Assembly: GCF_927798095.1 (NCBI RefSeq)
Contig: NZ_CAKMMF010000029.1
Location: 1 to 64,000 of the forward strand
From: Paenibacillus plantiphilus
GTDB lineage: Bacteria > Bacillota > Bacilli > Paenibacillales > Paenibacillaceae
DNA length: 64,000 bases
Direction of reading: 5' to 3'
Position 1 is the first letter of the stretch; the number at the start of each line of letters is the position of its first letter. The notes below the pieces were generated by a model, which did no database searches, was not told the DNA's origin, and saw nothing but the letters and a program-made list of their open reading frames with translations. This document shows, piece after piece, positions 53,596 through 62,683 of this stretch. A program made the position numbers and the translations under genes.

Positions 53596-54546
53596 CTATT
53601 TGAACCAGCCCTTCAGCTTGAACCAGAAAAACATGCCTAGCCCAAGGCAGCCCATGGCTCCGAGCACAATGAAGTACCCGAACGGCCAGCTCAATTCAGG
53701 CATACGGTCGAAATTCATTCCATATATTCCGGCGATGAACGTGAGCGGCATGAAGATGGTCGTAATAACCGTGAGCGTCTTCATAATCGTATTCATTCGA
53801 TTCGAGCTGAGCGACATATAATGATCCCGTATATCGGAGGTCATATCCCGGTTGGAATCCACCATCTCAGACAGCTTGAGCAAATGATCATGAATATCCG
53901 TAAAAAACACCAGGTATTCCTGCAGCCCCTCAATCCGCTGCGAATTAATAATGCGGTACAGCAGGTCCCGCATCGGAACTATCGTTTTGCGCAGCTTGAG
54001 CAGCTTCGTCCTCATCTTGAACACCTGACTGAGCTCATTCTGATTCGTATGGCTGTCTTCGGAGGTGTCGAATTCAAGCAGTTGATCTTCAATCGCATAG
54101 ACAGCGGGAAAATAATAATCCACCATCTTGTCGATTACCAAATGAGCAGCCTGCAAATAGCCGTACCTCTGGGGAGGCGGCATGATTCCGATCTTGGACC
54201 AGGCCTCATCAATGACCTTAAGCGGCTGCAGATGGAAGGTAACCAGATATCCGCGCCCGATGAACATATCCACCTCATCAGCCTGAAGCGTCCCTTCATG
54301 AAGCGCATGCATCACGAGAAAATGAACATCCGAATAATGATCCATCTTGGGCCGTTGAAGAAACATGAGACAATCCTCAATCGCTAGCGGATGAAACTGA
54401 AAGTAGCTCTCCAGCAGCTTCGATTCCGCCTCTGTCGGCTCGCTGAAATCCGCCCAAAACCAGCTGATCTCATCCCGATTGATATCCTGCAGCGGAATAT
54501 TTTCATAAATTTCGTGGTTTTTCATCACAATAAGCGTGCGGATCAT
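53596..54546 (-). CDS. corA: CorA-family divalent cation transporter
   Basis: The 316-residue protein has a long soluble N-terminal domain (IEDCLMFLQRPKMDHYSDVH), a long helix and two C-terminal membrane segments with the family signature YGMNFDRMPEL between them (GMN motif). It ends with a basic tail, WFKLKGWFK. CorA pentamers import magnesium, cobalt or nickel, or export zinc in some members. ATG at 54546 follows AGGAGAGGAAG. Single gene with its own terminator. Confidence 0.92.
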   Translation of the reverse strand: MIRTLIVMKNHEIYENIPLQDINRDEISWFWADFSEPTEAESKLLESYFQFHPLAIEDCLMFLQRPKMDHYSDVHFLVMHALHEGTLQADEVDMFIGRGYLVTFHLQPLKVIDEAWSKIGIMPPPQRYGYLQAAHLVIDKMVDYYFPAVYAIEDQLLEFDTSEDSHTNQNELSQVFKMRTKLLKLRKTIVPMRDLLYRIINSQRIEGLQEYLVFFTDIHDHLLKLSEMVDSNRDMTSDIRDHYMSLSSNRMNTIMKTLTVITTIFMPLTFIAGIYGMNFDRMPELSWPFGYFIVLGAMGCLGLGMFFWFKLKGWFK

Positions 54547-54595
54547 TCCGTCTCTTCCTCTCCTAAGAAGCGGACCATCTTCGGACACATCACCA

Positions 54596-56005
54596 TTACC
54601 GATACGTGAAGGCCACTGTAATAACACCGCTTTGATCGGTAACAATCGAATATTGAGCAACAAAAGCGAATTGCCCGATAAGACTCTTCCAGCTGGCAGT
54701 ATCCTGTTCGTCCTTGAACGTTCTTTTCAGCGTGATCGAACTCAATCTGGATTCAATGGCGCTGGTGATACGCGCATCGAATTCCGCTTTGCTGGAGACT
54801 GTCAGTCCATTGTAGGCAAAATAATTATACGTCACACTCTTCGCCACAGGCAGCTTGTCGCTCCACTTATGATCCTTGCTCAATTCCTCATCCGTCACAT
54901 TGAAGTAACCGTACGTTACCCGTCCCTTTACATCTGGCACAGGATCATCCCAGGTCACATCCAGATTGTAGTACTCACCGCCAATTCTGACCTTATTCCA
55001 CGCATGAGCGATACCGTTTGCTGCTCCTGTCACAATATGCGCTTCAATGCCAGCCATCTCCAGCAGCAATTTGGCCGAATAGGCATACCCTTGACAGACA
55101 GCTACTCCATTGATTAACGCTCCATACATCGTATAGGAATCATCCGGCACGGTATTCTTCTTATAATTGTCATAATCATAAGCAATATTCTGCAGCAGGT
55201 AGTCGTGAATAGCCAGCTCTGTCTCATATTCCGTCATGTCCGGTTTCGTTATTTCCTTCAAAATATCCTTTGCCTTCTCATAGACCTGTTTCGTCCGAGC
55301 ATCGTGAATAACGACAGGCAAATGCTGGCCAGGCACCTTCAGCAAGTCAAACTCATCATTAACATGAAGGGTTCCAAGCTGCTTATAAATCCGGTTCACA
55401 AGCACAATTCCCTGCTCACGAGTAATCGACAATTGCGGCAAAAACCGCAAGCTGCCGCCACTGTCGTCACCCTTCATCAGATCCAGCGCGCTCAATGTCT
55501 CAACAGCATCCCGAGACCATCCCGACAGCTTGGCCGCATCGGCGAACAGGGGAATTGCCGCATCATCAACCTGCAGCCTGTCTGTCCTTCCCGCTTTCTC
55601 CAGCGTTTTGAGCAGCATGACCGCCGCTTGCTCACGCGTGACTGCCGCATTCGGAGAAAAAGCGGTGCTGCTTGTTCCCTTCACGATGCCAAGCCCGAGC
55701 GCTTGCAGCACACTGAAGCTGCTCGTATCCTTGAACGGATTCACCCTTGGTGTAGAAGGTGTTATATTCGTTAATGCCTTATAGAGAAGAATCGACAATT
55801 GGCTGAACTGCTCCCGAGTGAGCGCCCCATGAAGCTGCTTGCTTAGCTTGGAGGGAATAAGTCCGCTTTCCTCTGCTTCCGCAATATCTGCAACCGCCCA
55901 TGGACTGGGCGCATCATTAGCGGCATAAGTGCGAATCGGAGCCGTCATCATCATTAGAGCTGTCAGGCAGAGTATCCCTGCTGCAGCAAGGCGTTTAACA
56001 TTCAT
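54596..56005 (-). CDS. Secreted SLH-domain protein with transglutaminase-like domain
   Basis: The 469-residue protein has a signal peptide (AAAGILCLTALMMMTAPIRTYA), three SLH modules at about 35-225 (VTREQAAVMLLKTLEKAGR; ITREQGIVLVNRIYKQLG) that anchor it to the secondary wall polymer, and a transglutaminase core at about 260-370: NGVAVCQGYAYSAKLLLEMA (Cys), GIAHAWNKVRI (His), YYNLDVTWDD (Asp). The triad is complete, so cysteine-protease or cross-linking activity at the cell surface is plausible. ATG at 56005 follows AGGAGGAAGC, though spacing is long. Confidence 0.85.
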   Translation of the reverse strand: MNVKRLAAAGILCLTALMMMTAPIRTYAANDAPSPWAVADIAEAEESGLIPSKLSKQLHGALTREQFSQLSILLYKALTNITPSTPRVNPFKDTSSFSVLQALGLGIVKGTSSTAFSPNAAVTREQAAVMLLKTLEKAGRTDRLQVDDAAIPLFADAAKLSGWSRDAVETLSALDLMKGDDSGGSLRFLPQLSITREQGIVLVNRIYKQLGTLHVNDEFDLLKVPGQHLPVVIHDARTKQVYEKAKDILKEITKPDMTEYETELAIHDYLLQNIAYDYDNYKKNTVPDDSYTMYGALINGVAVCQGYAYSAKLLLEMAGIEAHIVTGAANGIAHAWNKVRIGGEYYNLDVTWDDPVPDVKGRVTYGYFNVTDEELSKDHKWSDKLPVAKSVTYNYFAYNGLTVSSKAEFDARITSAIESRLSSITLKRTFKDEQDTASWKSLIGQFAFVAQYSIVTDQSGVITVAFTYR

Positions 56006-56050
56006 AATGCGAAGCTTCCTCCTAAATTTCGACTGCGTTTCATTCATCAT

Positions 56051-56295
56051 ACCATAACTTCTCTGCCTCTACGGTAGTTCCTGCAGACTATATCCTGCTT
56101 CCTTCTCATCCCATGAGCATCTCAGCAGCATGACACACAGCACGATATTCAATATTGACACATACTGCGATCACATGTATAATAAATGATTGTATGTTAG
56201 TGTAACCTCCGGTTTAACCCCGATTTATGATGTTGGATCACCTCCCATCCAGTTAACACTTTCCTTTTATTCCGGCTGCTTGAAGGAACACGGAT
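56051..56295. other. Intergenic region
   Basis: Presumed promoter region of the SLH-transglutaminase gene; no clear element picked. Confidence 0.4.
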
Positions 56296-56409
56296 TCATA
56301 CTGGCGCGGTCTTGGAACCGCAAGGACGACTGAGAGGATTAGGGCTTTCGTTGTTTTCGTGAAGTGAGTCATAAAACCAATGCGTTACGCTAAATATATC
56401 GTTCGCCAT
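56296..56409 (-). CDS. Possible small ORF (37 aa)
   Basis: ATG at 56409 follows ACGGAGGATACG on the minus strand, and 37 codons (MANDIFSVTHWFYDSLHENN...) run to TGA. The strong ribosome binding site argues for translation. The composition gives no family, and the frame may instead be the remnant of a longer gene. Confidence 0.3.
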   Translation of the reverse strand: MANDIFSVTHWFYDSLHENNESPNPLSRPCGSKTAPV

Positions 56410-56463
56410 CGTATCCTCCGTTAGTGTCTAGCTAACGCTGGTAAAGCTGCGAACACACACAAT

Positions 56464-56489
56464 GGCCCTCGCTGTATGAAGCGAGGGCC
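56464..56489. repeat. Perfect 10-bp hairpin without T-tract
   Basis: GGCCCTCGCT and AGCGAGGGCC flank a six-base loop. There is no T-run on either side, so it is not a standard terminator. It sits between the SLH-transglutaminase gene and the Pel locus. Confidence 0.75.
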
Positions 56490-56666
56490 GACTAATTTCC
56501 ACCACTCTATGCAATCGCTTTCAGTATTCCATTTATACCAAAATAATGATGCAGAATTGGTCGATTATTATCGATTTTTGTTAATTTAATGTTAACACAT
56601 GCTTGTATTCCCTCATAAAAGGGCTTACAATTATTTTCTATAGCCGCTACTCATTCTACGATCCCG

Positions 56667-57677
56667 TCATTGCCTGGGATAGTTATAATAGTGCAGGCCT
56701 TTCACAGAATGCACCCTGAACGAATCTCTTGCAAAGTCTTGATTGTTATATTTTGCAATGACCTTGCCCTTGCGATCATAGTAATCCATATAGTTTTCCA
56801 TATAAGGGAATAGCCTCACTTCGTTCTGATGGGGTTTTGCCGCACTGAAATGTGTCGGAGCAACACCGTAAGCATCAAGCGAGAATACTCCAGAACCTGC
56901 CTCGTTCATACGAAAAAACTTTCGTACCGCCGATTCCGAAAATGTTCTGTAGTCAATGACGCTTACACTCATTAATCGGATGCCTAGTTTATTTCGATAA
57001 TAGAGCGACTTGTCCATTTTGGTTTTGAACTTGGGTCGAAATACACTCTCGCTCATCGGATTGCTCACATCAATCGGCAGCATGAAATCCTCTACTAAAT
57101 AATAATCACGTTCATCCAGCAAAGTCACCTGCATTCGCGGGTTGTATACACGGTCAAAGCTGCTTCCCATAATATCGTCCGGGCGCCAAGCGTTGACGAA
57201 AGCAGACATGCCGTTGTTATGTATGAATTTTACCGTTTCATTAAGCCTGCTTCGTGAAACATGGTAATCATAGCCGGCATCATCCAGAAAGATGCCATCC
57301 GCTCCAAGCTCCTTCCACTTTCTTGTTTTATCCTGCAGCACGGCCATGGAGTGATTATCCGTCGTAACACCAAGATCTACATATCCGAATATAACAACAT
57401 CTGGATGAAGCTCTTTTGTTACCTTTATGACCTCAATCGTTGAGTCATGGTAGGAATGCTTGGACTCCTCCAGACCAGCCCCCAGAACGATATAGTCATA
57501 TTCGGCGAATATCTCTGCAGCCTTGCCCACATCCCAGACATCATTAATTCCTTCCGGGCTGCCATAATAAATAAGCAATCTATACCCTGCTTTTCTCTCT
57601 ATGCTGGCTGGCGAACTTGAAGCACCTATACCTACAGTGAGACAAAGAACCAGCAGCAATACGCGGTAGACTGACAT
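56667..57677 (-). CDS. Secreted PelA-hydrolase-like glycosidase (GH114/GH166-like TIM barrel)
   Basis: ATG at 57677 (MSVYRVLLLVLCLTVGIGAS) follows GGGGGAAAG and gives a 336-residue protein with a signal peptide. The mature part resembles the hydrolase domain of Pseudomonas PelA: YRLLIYYGSPEGINDVWDVG, IFGYVDLGVTT, LGADGIFLDDAGYDY (Asp near 128) and DERDYYLVEDFML (Glu near 195, candidate catalytic residue). It would cleave a GalNAc-containing polymer outside the cell. It is divergent from the pel genes, about 110 bases away, sharing their promoter region. Confidence 0.72.
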   Translation of the reverse strand: MSVYRVLLLVLCLTVGIGASSSPASIERKAGYRLLIYYGSPEGINDVWDVGKAAEIFAEYDYIVLGAGLEESKHSYHDSTIEVIKVTKELHPDVVIFGYVDLGVTTDNHSMAVLQDKTRKWKELGADGIFLDDAGYDYHVSRSRLNETVKFIHNNGMSAFVNAWRPDDIMGSSFDRVYNPRMQVTLLDERDYYLVEDFMLPIDVSNPMSESVFRPKFKTKMDKSLYYRNKLGIRLMSVSVIDYRTFSESAVRKFFRMNEAGSGVFSLDAYGVAPTHFSAAKPHQNEVRLFPYMENYMDYYDRKGKVIAKYNNQDFARDSFRVHSVKGLHYYNYPRQ

Positions 57678-57789
57678 CCTCTTTCCCCCATCCAAGTCAC
57701 TGTATGTCGATTATAGGATGATTCGCAGGATAATGCCAGTGTATCAGCAAGAGACTTGCTTTCGCTAAACATCACTAAGGAGTGTCGTC

Positions 57790-58728
57790 ATGAATGTACT
57801 CATTACAGGCGGTTACGGCTTTATAGGTTCCGCTGTTGCAGAGCGTTTCTATAAAGAGGGACACAGCATCTATATTATTGATAGTCTGATAACTGGCCGG
57901 GAAGAGCATGTTGCGATTCCGCACAAGTCGTTCCTGATGAATGTCGAGGACCCTGCCTGCGATCAGATTTTTCAAAGCGTAGGTTTTGACATTGTTGTTC
58001 ATCTCGCGGCGCAGATCGATGTTGTTACTTCTATTAATGAGCCTGCCGTAGACACAAAGACGAATATACTTGGACTTGTGAATATATTGAATTGCGCCTC
58101 GAAGAATGGCGTTAAAAAAGTGATCTTCGCTTCCTCCGCCGCTGTGTATGGCAATGCCTCAACACTGCCGCTCAAAGAGGATGAGATCTGCGAGACGGAA
58201 TCGATGTATGGCATGAACAAGCGGCTCGGCGAGCTGTATTGTGAGAAGTGGGGCCAATTCTACGGCCTGGATACATTGTGCTTCCGCTTTGCCAATGTTT
58301 ACGGGCCCCGCCAGGGCAATGGCGGAGAAGGCGGCGTTGTCTCGATTTTTTTGCAGGGCGTCAGAGACAACAGGACGCTTACAGTGTTCGGAGACGGCTC
58401 GCAGACTCGCGATTTTATTTATGTGCATGATGTGGCTGATGCGGTATACCGTGGCGCGCTCAGCGATGCGACCGGTGTGATGAACCTGTCGACAAACAGG
58501 GAAACGAGCATCAATGAGCTGATTGAGACGATCCGTTCCTTCGCAACGGTCAAGTCGCCCTCCTACCGCGAGTCTCGTCTTGGCGATATCGACCGGTCAT
58601 GTCTGGATAACACGCAAGTGAAGCACCAGCTTGACTGGGTTCCCCTCTATACAATCAATGAAGGTCTGCTGCTCACCTATGAATGGATGACTGCGGCAGA
58701 ATTGGAGCCTGCAATCGAAAAAAAGTAA
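57790..58728 (+). CDS. NAD-dependent sugar-nucleotide 4-epimerase (GalE/PelX-like)
   Basis: The 312-residue extended short-chain dehydrogenase has GGYGFIGSAVAERFYKEGH (NAD site), FASSAAVYGNA and YGMNKRLGE (catalytic Tyr/Lys as YxxxK), and FRFANVYGPRQG. It probably interconverts UDP-GlcNAc and UDP-GalNAc, supplying the Pel precursor; this role is inferred from position at the head of the pel genes. AAGGAGTGTCGTC precedes ATG. It overlaps or abuts pelD. Confidence 0.85.
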   Translation: MNVLITGGYGFIGSAVAERFYKEGHSIYIIDSLITGREEHVAIPHKSFLMNVEDPACDQIFQSVGFDIVVHLAAQIDVVTSINEPAVDTKTNILGLVNILNCASKNGVKKVIFASSAAVYGNASTLPLKEDEICETESMYGMNKRLGELYCEKWGQFYGLDTLCFRFANVYGPRQGNGGEGGVVSIFLQGVRDNRTLTVFGDGSQTRDFIYVHDVADAVYRGALSDATGVMNLSTNRETSINELIETIRSFATVKSPSYRESRLGDIDRSCLDNTQVKHQLDWVPLYTINEGLLLTYEWMTAAELEPAIEKK

Positions 58729-59963
58729 CGACTAAAGGATGGAGGTGGTTACGCAAGCTGCGCGGATATATCGAGAACGCCCTGCTGTTCTCAGCAGTAA
58801 TATTTGTCTCGACATCAGACGCCGCACTGTATTCTTCGAACGGTATTGACCTGTTTACTTTATATATTCTGCTCATGGGATTATTTCATGGAACCAAGCA
58901 ATCATTCCCCGCTGCCCTTGCTGCCACAGCATTCGTATTCTTCGAGAATGTGAATGCTGGCCGATTCTGGGGCTCTATTATAACCGATCCAGATATTCTG
59001 TTCAAAGCGTCTATCTATCTGTTCATAGGACTGGTCATCGGGTTTATAAGAGATAAGTATAAGCGAGAGCTGAAGGAACAGCGGACAGAGCTTAAGCTGG
59101 AGCAGCAAAAGTATGAATTCCTGATGAATGTCTATAACGATACTCGCAACGTGAAGGATACGCTGCAGAAGCAGGTTCTAACGAGCCGCGACAGTCTCGG
59201 CCGCCTGCATACGATATTGGGCGAGCTCGAAAGTCTGGAGCCGGATCGCGTCGTCATGATGGCGGTCAATGTGATGGAGGATTTATTGGATACGAAGCAG
59301 CTGTCCATCTATGCCGTAAACAACGACTCCGATTATTTGCGGCTGATGGCCAAATCCTCCGACCGGGAGTTTGATGTGCCTCGATCGTTGAACATCAACA
59401 GCAGCCCGGAGATTGCGGAGGTCATTCGTACTGGCGCGATTTATGCCAACAAGGACTTAATCCCGAATGCGCCCATGCTGGCAGCTGCAGTTATCCATGA
59501 AGGCCAGACAAGCGCTGTCATTTGCGTGCATGATCTGCCTTTCGGACATTTCACGTTATATCATGAGAATCTATTCCGCATTGCCTCCGACCTTGTATCC
59601 CGTTCGCTCTCGCGTTCATTCAAGTACGTTGCCGCAACTCGCAGCGAGCGTTATATTGACGATACCTCGATCATGCAGGAGCATGTGTTCAAAGAAGTGA
59701 TTGAGAGCAAGCGGGCTGCCAAGAGCCGGAACCAGACAGACTTTATTCTGCTCGCGGTACAGATCGGCAACCGCAGGATGGAAGATATCGCGGCCAGTCT
59801 CTCCAACACGCTTCGCAGCACGGATTACATTGGTCTGCTGGATGGCGAATTGACGATGCTTCTATCCAGCACAGGCAAGGGAGACGCGGAGCTTGCAATA
59901 GATCGCCTAGAGAAGAGCGGCATCATCGCAAGGTTGCTGCAGGAGGAGGAAGCCTATGCTTGA
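58683..59963 (+). CDS. pelD: PelD: c-di-GMP-receptor membrane protein of Pel polysaccharide synthesis
   Basis: About four membrane helices (residues 32-122), a coiled linker, a GAF domain at about 180-315 and a degenerate GGDEF-like domain at about 320-420 give the PelD layout. Where GGDEF would stand the sequence reads LDGEL (386-390), so no cyclase activity. Upstream, LRSTD (R378, D381) is the RxxD inhibitory-site motif at the right spacing, predicting c-di-GMP binding that activates Pel synthesis. The first in-frame ATG (58683) lies inside the epimerase and lacks a site; GGAGG at 58741 precedes an in-frame CTG at 58758, so the true start is unclear. Confidence 0.82.
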   Translation: MDDCGRIGACNRKKVTTKGWRWLRKLRGYIENALLFSAVIFVSTSDAALYSSNGIDLFTLYILLMGLFHGTKQSFPAALAATAFVFFENVNAGRFWGSIITDPDILFKASIYLFIGLVIGFIRDKYKRELKEQRTELKLEQQKYEFLMNVYNDTRNVKDTLQKQVLTSRDSLGRLHTILGELESLEPDRVVMMAVNVMEDLLDTKQLSIYAVNNDSDYLRLMAKSSDREFDVPRSLNINSSPEIAEVIRTGAIYANKDLIPNAPMLAAAVIHEGQTSAVICVHDLPFGHFTLYHENLFRIASDLVSRSLSRSFKYVAATRSERYIDDTSIMQEHVFKEVIESKRAAKSRNQTDFILLAVQIGNRRMEDIAASLSNTLRSTDYIGLLDGELTMLLSSTGKGDAELAIDRLEKSGIIARLLQEEEAYA

Positions 59964-60852
59964 GTATGCGCTCATGGCCTACTATCTGCTTACATCCGCA
60001 TATATCCTGTATGCCATTCAGAATCGCAGCTCCCAGCACATCATACTTGCCGTAGTCGCAGCGCTGCTCCCGTTCCTGGGATTGCTGCTTGCTCTGATCG
60101 CCGCCTGCGCCATGTCCAGACAACCCCACTCCGACACGGAACGGTTCGTAGAGGCTATGGGTGCTAATGAATCCTACAGGAACACACTGGTTAATATCGA
60201 TGTAGCCAAGGAATTGAACGTGATTCCATTGGAAGAGGCGCTTGTCGTCAATGACCATCGCACACGGAGGCGGATCGTGCTTGATGCGCTTAAGGACGAT
60301 TCCATCGCTATGATTCCTCTGCTTAACAAAGCAACACGGAATGACGATACAGAAACCTCCCATTATGCGGTCGCTGCCATTATGGAGCTCAAACGCATCA
60401 TGCTTGCTGAATTGCAGAAGATATCTGTTGCCTATGAGAATAATCCGAGCGATGTCCGGACATTGGAGGAGACTGCTGCTGTGTTGAAGCACTATCTCAA
60501 CTCCGATCTCATGGATCGACGGATGGAGCGCACCTATCGCCGTCTTCAGGCTGATGTGCTGGGCGGTCTGATCGAGATGGATGCTTGCAGCGAGGAGCAG
60601 TTCGAAGATAAGGTGGAGTGCGAGCTTATTCTGGAACGCTTCGACAAGGCCAGAGATTCCAGCATCGCTTTCCTGGAGAAGTTTCCGGAATCGGAAGCCG
60701 CTTATTATGTGCAACTGAAGCTATGGTATCGTTTGCGTTCCGCCGCACGCTTCACCACGACACTAGAGGCGCTCAAGCAATCACCGATACAGGTCTCGCA
60801 ACGAACGCTGCAGCTTATCCGCTATTGGAATAAGGGAGCTCATCATGTTTAA
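59956..60852 (+). CDS. pelE: PelE: membrane/TPR-like scaffold of the Pel complex
   Basis: Two membrane helices (YALMAYYLLTSAYILYAIQ; IILAVVAALLPFLGLLLALI) are followed by about 240 residues of helical repeats (LEETAAVLKHYLNSDLMDRR; YYVQLKLWYRLRSAARF), the PelE arrangement. PelE bridges PelD and the PelF/PelG synthase in the membrane complex. It overlaps pelD by 8 bases and pelA by 8 bases, so translation is coupled. Sequence similarity in PelE is low across species, so the call rests on layout and position. Confidence 0.78.
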   Translation: MLEYALMAYYLLTSAYILYAIQNRSSQHIILAVVAALLPFLGLLLALIAACAMSRQPHSDTERFVEAMGANESYRNTLVNIDVAKELNVIPLEEALVVNDHRTRRRIVLDALKDDSIAMIPLLNKATRNDDTETSHYAVAAIMELKRIMLAELQKISVAYENNPSDVRTLEETAAVLKHYLNSDLMDRRMERTYRRLQADVLGGLIEMDACSEEQFEDKVECELILERFDKARDSSIAFLEKFPESEAAYYVQLKLWYRLRSAARFTTTLEALKQSPIQVSQRTLQLIRYWNKGAHHV

Positions 60853-62683
60853 GACAAAAGCTATTAACCACATCGCCTTGATTCTGGCTGCCATTCTGAT
60901 ATTGACAGTGCTGCTTCAAGTGTCCCGATCAGAGGTTTTATTGAAGTCATTCAGCGATGCAAGCAGTGATCTCCGGCCTTCGGAGCTGGAACCTGTTGAT
61001 GCGCTGCAAGACAACGCTTGGAGCGCTATTCCGTTAGACAGACTGTGGATCATATACGATCCAGCCGATACATTCAGCACCCGAATCAAGAACAATACGG
61101 CTCAGGTGCTGAAGGAAATGAAGAAGGAAGTGCGGCTGATCGATGTCGCTCAGGGCATCCCGAATGATGCTCGGCCTGACGGCGTCATTCTCGCACTCCC
61201 TAATTTGGAGAAGCTTAATGATATGGACTGGCTTATCTCCTATGTCCATAACGGCGGCAGCGCTATGCTAGCAGCGCTTCCCGACAACAATGACGCGTTC
61301 TTCCGCTTGTATCGCAAGCTGGGCATCCTGGAAGTCGGTCAATATATGAGCGCAAGCAATATTCATTTCAACACCAACCTGCTCATAGGCTACGAAGGCT
61401 ACGACTTCAAAGGTACTTCCCTGGAAAATACCGTGCTGCGTTTCAAATTGGACGAGCGGGCAATCGTTCATGCCTCTACACTGGCTGACATCCCATTGAT
61501 ATGGGAAATGCCATATGGCCAAGGAACATTCATCATGTGCAACGGAACCATGCTGCAGGAGAAAACAAGCCGCGGCCTCATTGCCGGATCAGTCGCCAAG
61601 ATGCTGCCTGACTTTATCTATCCCATCTATAACGCGAAGCTGATGTATATTGATGATTTTCCCGCGCCGATTCCGATCGTTCCGAACCTGAATATATTCC
61701 GGGAATACAAGATGAACAATCAGCAGTTCTACAACCGCATCTGGTGGCCTGATATGATAAGGCTGGCCAAGCAGCATAACTTAATTTATACCGCTGTTCT
61801 TATCCATAACTACAGCGACAATGTCACACCTCCCTTCAACTGGCGCATTGACGGAGGCGATATGGAGACTTTCGGACGCTATGGCCGCGAAGTCATGAAG
61901 CTCGGCGGGGAGATTGGGATACACGGCTACAACCATCAATCCCTCACATTGGACAAGCGGGTGTCCAAAGGCTTCGGCTACAACGCATGGGCAAGCATTG
62001 ATGATATGGCGGCTTCCATTCATTCAGCCCTTCAATTCTCCCAGAGCGTTCTGCCTAATTACAGAATCAAAACCTATGTTCCTCCTTCCAATGCACTCGA
62101 TGCGAACGGAATAGAAGCGCTAAAGCAGTCGATGCCCGATCTCACGAATATATCGTCGCTCTATCTGGAGGACGCGAATGATTTGTCCTATGTTCAGGAA
62201 TTCGGAATCAATGAGGACGGATATGTCAGCTTGCCTCGGGTAAGCTCAGGCTTTGCTCCTGATACCTTCGAGCTGTGGACGATTGCGAATGTTGCGACTA
62301 CAGCCGGCATTTTCTCGCATTTCATACATCCTGACGATATCACTGACGATAGAAGAAACAAGGGACTTGTATGGTTCCAGATGCGCGATCAGTATCAGAT
62401 CTTTCTTAATGATATCGAGAACCGCTTCGACTGGCTCAGAAGCATGACAGCTTCAGAAGCCAGCAACGAGGTCGAGCGGGTCACATTGTCCAAGCCAACC
62501 TTCGACAAGACGCCTGATGCGCTGAAGGGCTATATCAATCATTACACGGGTCCGCAATATTTCATACTTCGATCCGATAAACAGATAGGCCGTACACAGC
62601 ATTGCGAAGTAAGCGCCATCGATGATGATGTCTACCTGATCAAGGCGCTGAACCCTACTTTCACCGTGGAATGGAATGAGTAA
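60845..62683 (+). CDS. pelA: PelA-type polysaccharide deacetylase (DUF2194-like), membrane-anchored
   Basis: The 612-residue protein has an N-terminal anchor (INHIALILAAILILTVLL), a domain of reductase/GATase-like texture (about 60-250; GVILALPNLEKLNDMDWLI), and a deacetylase domain with the metal-site pattern MYIDDFPAPIP near 268 and EIGIHGYNHQSL near 358 (H-x3-H). It would remove acetyl groups from the Pel chain outside the membrane. The hydrolase domain found in Pseudomonas PelA is absent and is replaced by the separate divergent gene. It overlaps pelE and pelF. Confidence 0.82.
   Translation: MFKTKAINHIALILAAILILTVLLQVSRSEVLLKSFSDASSDLRPSELEPVDALQDNAWSAIPLDRLWIIYDPADTFSTRIKNNTAQVLKEMKKEVRLIDVAQGIPNDARPDGVILALPNLEKLNDMDWLISYVHNGGSAMLAALPDNNDAFFRLYRKLGILEVGQYMSASNIHFNTNLLIGYEGYDFKGTSLENTVLRFKLDERAIVHASTLADIPLIWEMPYGQGTFIMCNGTMLQEKTSRGLIAGSVAKMLPDFIYPIYNAKLMYIDDFPAPIPIVPNLNIFREYKMNNQQFYNRIWWPDMIRLAKQHNLIYTAVLIHNYSDNVTPPFNWRIDGGDMETFGRYGREVMKLGGEIGIHGYNHQSLTLDKRVSKGFGYNAWASIDDMAASIHSALQFSQSVLPNYRIKTYVPPSNALDANGIEALKQSMPDLTNISSLYLEDANDLSYVQEFGINEDGYVSLPRVSSGFAPDTFELWTIANVATTAGIFSHFIHPDDITDDRRNKGLVWFQMRDQYQIFLNDIENRFDWLRSMTASEASNEVERVTLSKPTFDKTPDALKGYINHYTGPQYFILRSDKQIGRTQHCEVSAIDDDVYLIKALNPTFTVEWNE

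Noticed and set aside
43231-56395. 16-base identity TTACGCTAAATATATC at two intergenic sites as a regulatory motif
   Set aside because: One pair of AT-rich 16-mers in 64 kb can occur by chance; no third copy was seen.
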